Source: Beroe forskalii (taxonomy: Eukaryota > Ctenophora > Nuda > Beroida > Beroidae). From it: 64,000 nucleotides of DNA. The DNA is taken from assembly GCA_011033025.1 (NCBI GenBank), contig WFMF01000047.1:434001-498000 (forward strand), written 5' to 3'. The number at the start of each line of letters is the position of its first letter. Within the stretch, counting starts at the first letter, position 1. Under the pieces are notes generated by a model. The model was not told the origin of the DNA. It searched no databases and was given only the letters and a program-made list of their open reading frames with translations. Positions 44,493 through 55,189 of this stretch are shown piece by piece. A program made the translations under genes and the position numbers.

Positions 44493-46649
44493 GTGGAATT
44501 TTTGCTGACTGTAGGGATACATATATCTACCATCCTTGAAATGAAGGAGGCCTACTCGAGCACAGCCTCTACTCAAGATGAAACCACAGATTCCCTAACA
44601 GATTCACTGAACGCTGACATTACAGAATCTGAGCTACGAGCAGTCATTATGAAGCTAAAAAACGGCAAAGCCACCTCAGAGGACTGTATTCCAAATGAGT
44701 TTTTAAAGAATGCCTCACCCTTACTCCGACGAGGCATATTGAAGCTCTTTAATGAGTGTCTCAAACATGGTGTCTACCCATGGAACACGGCACTCATAAC
44801 ACCACTTTTTAAGAAGGGGGATAAGTATGACCCAAACAACTACAGAGCAATCGCAGTGAACAGCAACATTGGGAAGCTCTTTGCAAGTATCCTCCTAGAA
44901 AGGCTGGTTAACTACAGGAATATGTTCTGCCCGGATCCCATCAGCCAACTGGGCTTCTGTAAAGGTGCCCAAACATCAGACCATATCTTCACACTTAATA
45001 CCTGCATCCAGAAGCACATAAAAAAGAAGGAATACCTATATGCATGTTTCATTGACTTTCAAAAAGCCTTTGACACGGTATGCAGGGAGGCACTCTTGTT
45101 TAAGCTCTGCAATCTCGGCATCAATGGAAGATTCTTTGCATGTCTAAATAATATGTACTCCAATTCTACAGCAAAAGTTAAGTTACTAAACAAGGTATCA
45201 GACTTCATCGAAGTTCTAACTGGAACTGAGCAGGGCCACCCTATGAGCCCTGAGCTTTTCAAATGCTTCCTCTTAGAATTGTCTGAAATCCTGGATAAGA
45301 CGGAAGGAGTAGAATCCCCCGAGCTTGACTACCAAAGGGTGACTCACCTACTCTGGGCTGACGATCTAGTCCTGTTGGCACTCAACAAAAAATCCCTTCA
45401 AACTCTCCTAGACCAAGTGTCCAAGTACTGTGAAGCGTGGGGTCTCACAGTAAATCTTGAGAAAACAGCTGTACTTGTTTTCAACAAAACTGGAAGACGT
45501 TTGAAAGGGAGCTTTGGGTTCAAGTATGGTTGCAATAGGATTGCATCAGCAAAAAGTTACTGTTACCTTGGCATTACGTTCAACCTGTGTGGTAGTATGA
45601 AGTCAGCTCAAAACGAACTAAGGCTCAAAGGTCTCAAGGCTTACTTTGCACTGAAGCGCAGCATCGATATTAGTAGTCTGAACACCAAGTCCTCTTTGCG
45701 ACTATTTGATGCCCTCATAACACCTGTGTTTACATATGGCTGCCAAGTCTGGTTCCATGAGAGTAACTATGTGAAGCTCCTAGCAACTGATTCCTTGTTG
45801 AAAGACCCACGATCTTCAGTAACCAAACTGGCATCTGACCACTCAGAGAAAATCCATCTTAAATTCCTGAAATGGACTCTAGGGTTGTCAAACAAAGCCT
45901 CTAACATAGTCTGTTGGGGGGACACCGACAGACCACCAATAGCTATCAGGACTATCAAGCAGGCTCTAGACTACGCCAATAGGCTGGAACAATTGAGTGC
46001 TATAGGAAACTCCCCGAATCCTTTGGCAGTATGTGCTTACAGAGAACAGGTCAAACTGTGTCTGCCCTGGTACAGCAATGTTAAGGGAGTGAAAAAAGCA
46101 CTGCAACAAGATACGCCTAACACAAGCCTGGCCAAAACTACTATGGAAAGTATGTTCCGTGAACTTTGGAAGAACGCTGTGAAAGAATACTCTAAGTTAT
46201 CTTTCTATAACCTCGTCAAGAGTGAAATGTCTTACTAACCTTATCTTGACCTCATAAGCCACAGTGCGAAGCTGAGGGCAAGCAATCACCGGCTGAACTG
46301 CGAAACAGGAAGATACCTACCCAGCAAAAACTTCCCATCATATAACAGCGATAAGGATAACATGGTGTGGAGAAAAAGCTGCAAAACTTGCTGTGCTGAA
46401 GAAGGGAAAGACTTGCCACACCTGCCCTTTCACACCCCCATCATCGAAGATGAACAACACGTCCTCGTTACATGTCCTAAGTACCATCACCTTAGGCTCA
46501 ACATGAGCGATGAAATCAAGTCAATGGTCATAGCATGGGACACTCAAGAGCTGCACCACCTATTTGATGCGAGCCATATAAGACATTTCTCAAAATTCGT
46601 GAAGAAAGTCTTTGATGTACGGTTTCCGAAGGAAGAGAACCCAGACTGA
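44493..46649 (+). pseudogene. Non-LTR retrotransposon reverse transcriptase, nonsense mutation
   Basis: One frame runs through reverse-transcriptase blocks: PNNYRAIAVNSNIGKLF, YLYACFIDFQKAFDTV (first catalytic Asp), GTEQGHPMSPELF and THLLWADDLVLLA (the WADD active-site pair), followed by a thumb region. An in-frame TAA at 46236-46238 interrupts it. The same frame continues beyond the stop through LDLISHSAKLRASNHRL to a C..C...H....C finger (CKTCCAEEG..EDEQHVLVTC), ending at 46649. A single nonsense change therefore separates it from an intact C-terminus. The true N-terminus is uncertain; RT homology begins near 44600. The clade is not determinable here (jockey, CR1 and I-like all fit). No endonuclease found. 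Confidence 0.88.
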
Positions 46650-47386
46650 TTGGACTAGGGCTACTTCATCAACATTGTACAAGACTCCTCAGTTTTTTCT
46701 GTATGATCTGGTTTAACTTTAAGACTTTTGTAATTCCATGATTCACCTAACGAACTATTTCCTGGCCTCTTCATTAAATACTTTTATTTATTTATCAGAG
46801 AATTTAACCCCATTCGTGGTGCACTTTTGTTTCTTAGGCTTATATTATGTTTTTAGCATTGAATTTTTGATTTGGCCTTATAAAGCTCTTAGAACAGGGC
46901 AACCTTTTGGTATCATAGACCACTTTGGATCTCGGGCTTTTCACAGTTTACCGTAGCGTTAGGAAATTCAAGCCTTATTTTATTTTTAGGCTGTTTGTAT
47001 TAACCTATTACCACTGTATTTAAATATAGGGTCTTGGGTATCGGGCTTTCTCATAATCATTTGTTGACCTTAAGTTTCTCCATGCTCTCTTATAGACTAA
47101 TTGTTTCACCCTGATTTGTATTAAGTTTTAGCACTTTTTCGATATCAAGGAATGTAGGGTATCATGAGTTTTGAGTATCATGAGTTTTGACGTGTTTTGA
47201 GTTTTCTGACCCCTTGTGCTAATGAACTGTCCCTCTTTGGGCATATCCTTTTGAAGGTGCATTTTTATTCATATTTTTATTCATACTTAATGCTTAATAT
47301 TTATTTATTTTACCATTAATTAGACCTATGTTTATATGTCTGTCGACGGACGTTGCCCCGTCTATTTCTTCTGACTGGATGGCTAT
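46650..47386. other. Possible 3' tail of the retrotransposon
   Basis: AT-rich, no gene. TATCATGAGTTTTGA occurs twice in tandem near 47160-47190. Confidence 0.35.
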
Positions 47387-49993
47387 CAATAGATGAATCC
47401 GCGAAGTGGATACAGATTTGGGACAATGCGCGGCGCGGCAAAAAGTCGATTGATGCGTGCGCCGTCGTTTTGTCCCATTGTAGAACCAGTTCGGCCGGAA
47501 ACCTTTTTGAGTAGATGAAATTTTATAAGTCTCTACCAGCTACATGTTTTTACCAAATTTATGTCTTCTAGATCTTGAGAATATGTCCTATTTGAAATTG
47601 TTCCGAAGAGTCTGGAGGCACTCCAGATCCATTTTGGCCCATAATGCCCAAATTTTAATTTCTCCAATAGGTCTGGAAAGTGAAAAAGCTTCAAATCGAT
47701 TTATCACCATTCTGAGAGGCATTTGACAAAGTTTTACGGCCAGAAATTGTCTCTAAGTGTCCTAAAACGCTTAATTCCAAACGTGGATACAGTCTGGGAC
47801 AAAAGTGGATACAGATGGGACAAATCTGGGACATTGGTTTTCTGGCTATATTTACGTTGTTTTCTGACTTTTAACGGTTCCAAATGGTTTGTAGGATAGT
47901 TCCAAAGTATGCCCATCGAACTTTGAGCCAGAATGGCCATTCTGAGCCCCAATATGGCCGAAAAGGCCCAAAAAAGGCCGAAATTTCAAATTGCTCCAAT
48001 CGGTCTGGAAACGCTTCAAATCGATTTATTACCATTCTGAGAGGCATTTGACAAAGTTTTACGGCCAGAAATTGTCTCGAAGTGTCCCAAAAACGCTTTC
48101 CGAAACGTGGATACAGTCTGGGACAAAAGTGGATACAGATGGGACAAATCTGGGACATTGATTTTTTGGCTATATTTACGTTGTTTTCTGACTTTTAACG
48201 GTTCCAAATGGTTTGTAGGATAGTTCCAAAGTATGCCCATCGAACTTTGAGCCAGAATGGCCATTCTGAGCCCCAATATGGCCGAAAAGGCCCAAAAAAG
48301 GCCGAAATTTCAAATTGCTCCAATCGGTCTGGAAACGCTTCAAATCGATTTATTACCATTCTGAGAGGCATTTGACAAAGTTTTACGGCCAGAAATTGTC
48401 TCGAAGTGTCCCAAAAACGCTTTCCGAAACGTGGATACAGTCTGGGACAAAAGTGGATACAGATGGGACAAATCTGGGACATTGGTTTTCTGGCTATATT
48501 AACGTTGTTTTCGGACTTTTAACGGTTCCAAATGGTTTTAAGGATAGTCCCAAAGTATGCCCATCGAATTTTGAGCCAGAAAACCGATGTCCAAGATTTG
48601 TCCCATCTGTATCCACTTTTGTCCCAGACTGTATCCACGTTTTGTTTTGGAAAGCGTTTTTGGGACACTTCGAGACAATTTCTGGCCGTAAAACTTTGTC
48701 AAATGCCTCTCAGAATGGTAATAAATCGATTTGAAGCGTTTCCAGACCGATTGGAGCAATTTGAAATTTGGGCCTTTTTTGGGCCTTTTCGGCCATATTG
48801 GGGACCAGAATGGCCATTCTGGCTCAAAATTCTGGCATACTTTGGAACTATCCTACAAACCATTTGGCACCGTTAAAGTCGATGCATACTTTGGAACTAT
48901 CCTACAAACCATTTGGAACCGTTAAAAGTCAGAAAACAACGTAAATATAGCCAGAAAACCAATGTCCCAGATTTGTCCCATCTGTATCCACTTTTGTCCC
49001 AGACTGTATCCACGTTTCGGAAAGCGTTTTTGGGACACTTCGAGACAATTTCTGGCCGTAAAAATTTGTCAAATGCCTCTCAGAATGGTAATAAATCGAT
49101 TTGAAGCGTCTCCAGACCGATTGGAGCAATTTGAAATTTGGGCCTTTTCGGCCATATTGGGGCCCAGAATGGCCATTCTGGCTCAAAGTTCGATGTGCAT
49201 ACTTTGGAACTATCCTACAAACCATTTGGAACCGTTAAAAGTCAGAAAACAACGTAAATATAGCCAGAAAACCAATGTCCCAGATTTGTCCCATCTGTAT
49301 CCACTTTTGTCCCAGACTGTATCCACGTTTTGGAAAGCGTTTTTGGGACACTTCGAGACAATTTCTGGCCGTAAAACTTTGTCAAATGCCTCTCAGAATG
49401 GTAATAAATCGATTTGAAGCGTTTCCAGACCGATTGGAGCAATTTGAAATTTGGGCCTTTTTTGGGCCTTTTCGGCCATATTGGGGCCCGGAATGGCCAT
49501 TCTGGCTCAAAGTTCGATGTGCATACTTTGGAACTATCCTACAAACCATTTGGAACCGTTAAAAGTCAGAAAACAACGTAAATATAGCCAGAAAACCGAT
49601 GTCCCAGATTTGTCCCATCTGTATCCACTTTTGTCCCAGACTGTATCCACGTTTTGGAAAGCGTTTTTGGGACACTTCGAGACAATTTCTGGCCGTAAAA
49701 CTTTGTCAAATGCCTCTCAGAATGGTAATAAATCGATTTGAAGCGTTTCCAGACCGATTGGAGCAATTTGAAATTTGGGCCTTTTTTGGGCCTTTTCGGC
49801 CATATTGGGGACCAGAATGGCCATTCTGGCTCAAAATTCGATGGGCATACTTTGGAACTATCCTACAAACCATTTGGAACCGTTGAAAGTCAGAAAACAA
49901 CGTAAATATAGCCAGAAAACCGATGTCCCAGATTTGTCCCAAATTTGTCCCATTGTATCCACTTTGTATCCACTTCCGCGGAATCATGAACTC
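47387..49993. mobile_element. Foldback element FB3, inverted relative of FB2
   Basis: Begins CAATAGATGAATCCGCG (two mismatches to the FB1/FB2 right end) and ends GGAATCATGAACTC. It carries the same monomers and the same odd centre as FB2 (reverse of CCAAAACAAAACG and of ATCTTGGACATCGG), so both come from one ancestor. Its flanks differ (ATGGCTAT and CGTTAGAA), so no TSD is present. Confidence 0.88.
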
Positions 49994-50493
49994 CGTTAGA
50001 AAAGTACAAAGATTCCAAAATGGGACAAAATTGTGACACATTTTACAGTAATTGAAACAATGAAATTGCAACATATACAAATACAACAAACGCAATCTGT
50101 CAATCAATAAACCCAGAGAATCTATTCACATGAAAAATTTTGTTTCTATTTATGAACAGTCTGAAAATGCTAAAATGCATATTTTTCTGTCCCACTGTAC
50201 CATTGCATCAACTAAATTACCGGCGCCCTCCGTCATGAAACTCAAAACTGTGGTACCGGCACATATACAACAACATATACAACGGAATTCACAAAATTCA
50301 TGAACTCAGGCGTTTAGAAATGAAGTGAAAAATTGTTGCTATGTCATTGATGACTCTTCGAACCGTGTTATATAACGTTTTGTACAGGACCCCTTCTCAA
50401 AGAGTTTAATCATCATGAAACTATGAAATTTCGGCGCCACGATTGAAATGGCACAAAAACTTAACACTAACAGAATGGCTTAGCACCGTAAGT
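49994..50493. other. Unassigned DNA before duplication copy B
   Basis: AT-rich, no gene; no copy of kinase exon 1 here. Confidence 0.45.
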
Positions 50494-50559
50494 AGAGGAT
50501 TTGGTTAGGTCCTTCTAACAGACCCTAGATATACAGCATCACATGTTTCAAATTGATAG

Positions 50560-51800
50560 CATCGTCAAGGAAGGTGTGGTAGGAGTAGGAGGGCTGGTCA
50601 TCACTCGTCAAGGAAGGCGTGGTAGGAGTAGGAGGGCTGGTCATCACTCGTCAAGGAAGGCGTGGTAGGAGTAGGAGGGCTGGTCATCACTCGTCAAGGA
50701 AGGCGTGGTAGGAGTAGGAGGGCTGGTCATCACTCGTCAAGGAAGGCGTGGTAGGAGTAGGAAAGAAGGGCTGGTCATCACTCGTCAAGAAAGGCGTGGT
50801 AGGAGTAGGAGGGGCTGTTAATCACTCGTCAAGGAAGGCGTAGCAGGAGTAGGGGGGCTGGTCATCACTCGTCAAGGAAGGCGTGGTAGGAGTAGGAGGA
50901 ACTGGTCACCACTCGTCAAGGAAGGCGTGGTAGGAGTAGGGGGCTGGTCATCACTCGTCAAGAAAGGCGTGGTAGGAGGAGGGCTGGTCATCACTCGTCA
51001 AGGAAGGTGTGGTAGGAGTAGGAAAGAGGGCTGGTCATCACTCGTCAAGGAAGGCGTGGTAGGAGTAGGAGGGCTGGTCATCACTCGTCAAGGAAGGCGT
51101 GGTAGGAGTAGGAGGGCTGGTCATCACTCGTCAAGGAAGGCGTGGTAGGAGTAGGAGGGCTGGTCATCACTTGTCAAGGAAGGCGTGGTAGGAGTAGGAA
51201 AGAAGGGCTGGTCATCACTCGTCAAGAAAGGCGTGGTAGGAGTAGGAGGGGCTGTTAATCACTCGTCAAGGAAGGCGTAGCAGGAGTAGGAGGGCTGGTC
51301 ATCACTCGTCAAGGAAGGTGTGGTAGGAGTAGGAGAGGCTGGTCATCACTCGTCAAGGAAGGCGTGGTAGGAGTAGGAGGGCTGGTCATCACTCGTCAAG
51401 GAAGGCGTGGTAGGAGGAGAGACTGGTCATCACTCGTCAAGGAAGGTGTGGTAGGAGTAGGAGAGGCTGGTCATCACTCGTCAAGGAAGGCGTGGTAGGA
51501 GTAGGAGGGCTGGTCATCACTCGTCAAGGAAGGCGTGGTAGGAGGAGAGGCTGGTCATCACTCGTCAAGGAAGGTGTGGTAGGAGTAGGAGGGGCTGGTC
51601 ATCACTCGTCAAGGAAGGCGTGGTAGGAGTAGGAGGGCTGGTCATCACTCGTCAAGGAAGGCGTAGCAGGAGTAGGAGGGCTGGTCATCACTCGTCAAGG
51701 AAGGAGGGCTGGTCATCACTCGTCAAGGAAGGCGTGGTAGGAGTAGGAGAGGCTGGTCATCACTCGTCAAGGAAGGCGTAGTAGGAGTAGGAGCGGTCAA
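50560..51800. repeat. 43-bp minisatellite, copy B
   Basis: About 29 units of the same family as 33290-34345, but more regular, with a higher-order block including GGAAAGAAGGGCTGG repeated about 430 bp apart. Confidence 0.95.
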
Positions 51801-51809
51801 CAAATATAA

Positions 51810-52265
51810 TGAATAATGACTCCACCCGCCGTGGGGGGCTTTATATATGTGTCTGTTGACACCCAATCAGACATGACGAATGCGCGCATTCCACATTCCA
51901 ACCATATGACGTTGACACCATTCATATGCTATGACGTATGACGTATTTTGATTCGTACACATTCCATCCCATATGACGTTGACACCATTCGTATGCTATG
52001 ACGTATGACGTATTTTGATTCGTACACATTCCACATTCCATCCATATGACGTTGACACCATTCGTATGCTATGACGTATGGCGTATTTTGATTCGTACAC
52101 ATTCCATCCATATGACGTTGACACCATCATAGTATAGTATGACGTATGACGTATTTGATTCATACGCATTCTACATTCCAGCATTTATGACGTTGCCACC
52201 ATTCGTTTCCAATGACGTATGAAGAATATTGATTTACACGCATTCCACATTCCATCCCATATGAC
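51810..52265 (-). promoter_or_regulatory. TGACGT-rich tandem repeat with TATA box, copy B
   Basis: Duplicate of 34346-34745 with CATATATAAAGCCCC on the minus strand near 51840 and units ATGACGTTGACACCATTCGT. Confidence 0.5.
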
Positions 52266-52792
52266 ATTGACGGTATAATTGTTACTGTGAGCTCCTAGAT
52301 TGACAGCAGCATTATCAATAATTAATTAATTAATTAATCTAATATGCTCCTAATTGTGAGCCCAATGTACAACTTTCTGCTCATATAAGTTATTAACAAA
52401 TCCTAACCAAAAACAAATCCTAACCAAAAATGAAATTCAAAAAGGAAAGCAAACATACAAAATGCGACTTGGTGGACCATTTTTCGTTTAAAGGGTTGAC
52501 AGGATTATCCACATATGCCATGGCTGAGAAAGGAGGGAGGGATTGTTATTGAAGAAAAACTGTCAAAAGGGAGCTACGAGACAGTGCTCGTATTTTCGAA
52601 GTGTGGTTCCACTTTTGGTACAAAAAATGTGCGGAATTCGCGAAAACGGTCTTCTTTTAATCCTATTTTGAGATGGAAAGACCTGATTTTTAGCGCGCAC
52701 GATAGTTCATCTTGCGCGCGAACTCGTTTTGTCAACTGGTTACATTCTTTTCAATTTTATGAAAATGTTAATCCAATTCAAATTTATTTCAG

Positions 52793-53854
52793 AAACCGCT
52801 CCCAGAAATACGCTCTGAGCAATCTCTGGTGAAGAAACATCTTACTCAAGAGAAGTGGGACCAACTATCTGGAATCAAAACCAAGACTTCCGGATTCACT
52901 CTTGAGCAAGCCATTGCAACTGCCATCCAGTTCGATAATCAACAATGTGGAATTTACGCGGGAGACCACGACTCTTACATAGATTTCGCTCCCCTGTTTG
53001 ATCTCGTTATCCAGGATTACCATGGCATCGACGCCAATGCCACTCACACGTCCGATATGGATCCTGAGAAAATCCAGGGCAACGTTCACCCTGACGCCCC
53101 GGTTCACTCTGTTAGGATCAGGGTGGGACGATCATTCGAGGGATTCGGACTATCTCCAGGGATCACCAGGGATCAGCGACTGGAGTTGGAGGGGCTCTTG
53201 AAGAAGGCTTTCTCCACGTTCACCGGTGATCTGGCTGGGGACTACTATCCCCTCCTGGGGATGGAGGAGTCCGTGAGACAACAGCTGGTTGACGACCATT
53301 TCCTGTTTGTGTCGGGAGATCCTAACCTCATTGTCGCTGGCATGGAGAGGGACTGGCCTGAGGGCCGGGGAATCTTCCACAACAAGGACAAAACCTTCCT
53401 CGTCTGGGTAAACGAGGAGGACCAAACCAGGATCATCTCAATGCAGAAAGGTGGTGATGTGAAGGCTGTTTTTGAGCGCCTCTCCAGGGCTATTAAGGCT
53501 GTTCAGGACAGTGTGAAGGCGGAGTCAGGCAAGGACTTCCTATTCGATCCCAAGTACGGCTACATCCACTCCTGCCCCACTAACCTGGGCACTGGGATGC
53601 GAGCCTCCGTCCACATTGACCTGCCTGGGTGGACGGCTGAGGGGACGGACGCTCTGCGGGAGCGATGTGAGCAGCTGAAACTCCAGCCCCGGGGAACGCG
53701 GGGAGAGTCCGGCGGACAGACAGGCTGCACCTACGACATCTCCAACAAGCACCGGCTGGGGTACTCAGAGGTGGAACTAGTACAGTGTATGATAGATGGA
53801 GTTAATACGCTGTTTGCAGAGGACATGGAACTCCAGAAGAAACACGCTAAATGA
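52793..53854 (+). CDS. Phosphagen (arginine) kinase catalytic exon, copy B
   Basis: Same acceptor (TTATTTCAG) and same reading frame as copy A, from KPLPEIRSEQSLVKK to the TGA at 53852. The 341-residue core is identical to copy A although I count about 39 nucleotide differences, all silent, including a two-step serine change AGC to TCC. All catalytic residues are kept. No first exon is present in copy B or just upstream. It must use another leader, possibly the exon at 32150 as a shared first exon about 20.5 kb away, or be expressed otherwise. AATAAA at 54207. Confidence 0.92.
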   Translation, partial: KPLPEIRSEQSLVKKHLTQEKWDQLSGIKTKTSGFTLEQAIATAIQFDNQQCGIYAGDHDSYIDFAPLFDLVIQDYHGIDANATHTSDMDPEKIQGNVHPDAPVHSVRIRVGRSFEGFGLSPGITRDQRLELEGLLKKAFSTFTGDLAGDYYPLLGMEESVRQQLVDDHFLFVSGDPNLIVAGMERDWPEGRGIFHNKDKTFLVWVNEEDQTRIISMQKGGDVKAVFERLSRAIKAVQDSVKAESGKDFLFDPKYGYIHSCPTNLGTGMRASVHIDLPGWTAEGTDALRERCEQLKLQPRGTRGESGGQTGCTYDISNKHRLGYSEVELVQCMIDGVNTLFAEDMELQKKHAK

Positions 53855-54349
53855 GCGGATTAGAGATGTGGTAGTTTTATTGTAACTGACAATTACAAAT
53901 ATTTTGACAGTTCCTCCTTTTGGAGTGGGTCTTATATAATTCATTTCTTGAAAACTTCGATGAGTCTTAGACTCTCAGTCCATTTTATGACTGATGATTT
54001 ATAATTTTACGTATTAATGAAAGTGACACAACTTTAAGTATGAGCATATATACGTCATTTATAGAAGGTTTTTGGTATGTATAGATATCAATACACCAAT
54101 TACAATAATAACCCATATAAATCCCTTGTAAAGATGCGAATTTCAGTATTTCGTCAAAACTTTTATGGTGTGCTTAAAACTTTGTTTAACTCCTTCCACA
54201 GTTATTAATAAACCCACATGCAAACAAGTTTTCATACCAGTTACCAAATGCAGTCCAATCACTCCCCTCATTTTCAATTCACATTGATTACCTCTCCTTT
54301 GATATCTGACAATTTCAAATAGAAAAATTTGATCATATTACAACTATTC

Positions 54350-54683
54350 TCACCAAACGTCCATATAATAGATCCATAAGAGTAGCATAATGGTGACCAT
54401 GAGAATGGCTAGAGTGACGAATATATTCCAGCATCCTGAATCTGCAGATCCCGTATTTTCTTCCAGGATTAGACCCAAGTCCTCCCCATCGTGCACTAGG
54501 TTCACCTGTCGTAGGAAAAGTTATTTCGTAAACATGGAGTTGAGATTCGCATATCCAATTAGAATTTAGATAATTTTGGCCGTTACTATTTTAAAAATTT
54601 GGCGTACTATTATTATATAGAATATTCAGATTGGACAATGAACCTACCTGAACTGGATTCTTTCTCTGCAAGTTCCAAAACAT
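54350..54683 (-). CDS. 63-aa membrane microprotein, copy B
   Basis: Exon 1 (54648-54683) and exon 2 (54350-54505) splice as in copy A (donor GTAGGTT, acceptor CTACGACAG) into the same 63 residues. One silent change (CTC CTA to CTC TTA) is seen in the coding exons, while the intron and flanks carry indels. Confidence 0.68.
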
Positions 54684-55189
54684 GGCAAATTACTAAGTCG
54701 AAATTGTGCACTTGATATTTTATTGTACAATCACAGCTTGGCTGTAGTGTATGATATTAATTTTTCAAGAAAACAAGCTAAAGAAAAGCACTTCGTACTT
54801 ATAGCAACTCAGTCACTCAAACAATCTTAACTGCGCCTGTGAATACAATAAAACAGAACAGAATACGCATATATATGCACATTGCACAATGTTGAATGGA
54901 AATTTGTACAATGTATCCAGATGTTTTGTTAGCTACGTGTTAAACAACCACGAACAATACACTGCCCTACACACTACACCTGGCATCTATAATTCCTTAA
55001 TCAGCCGAATTATTAGTGAACTGCTGAAAATTAGAATTTGATGTTGATCATAATATTATGTTCAATCAGCATCATGGAAAAACACGAAGTTCGCTTTGTC
55101 TGACGTCTGCATAAAACAAAAAAAACACGTATCGGTTATTCCCTGTTCACGCGCCCAAATAAATTATTTTGATTAGAATACACTGGTGC

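Larger units (their letters stand above)
50494..55143 (+). repeat. Segmental duplication, copy B
   Basis: Direct-orientation partner of 33219-40120, offset by about 17 kb, without FB2. Contains an extra AT-rich insert around 52300-52490. Confidence 0.93.

Noticed and set aside
33290-51800. Possible CRISPR-like array in the 43-bp repeats
   Set aside because: Units are contiguous without unique spacers, vary in length, and the locus is in an animal intron.
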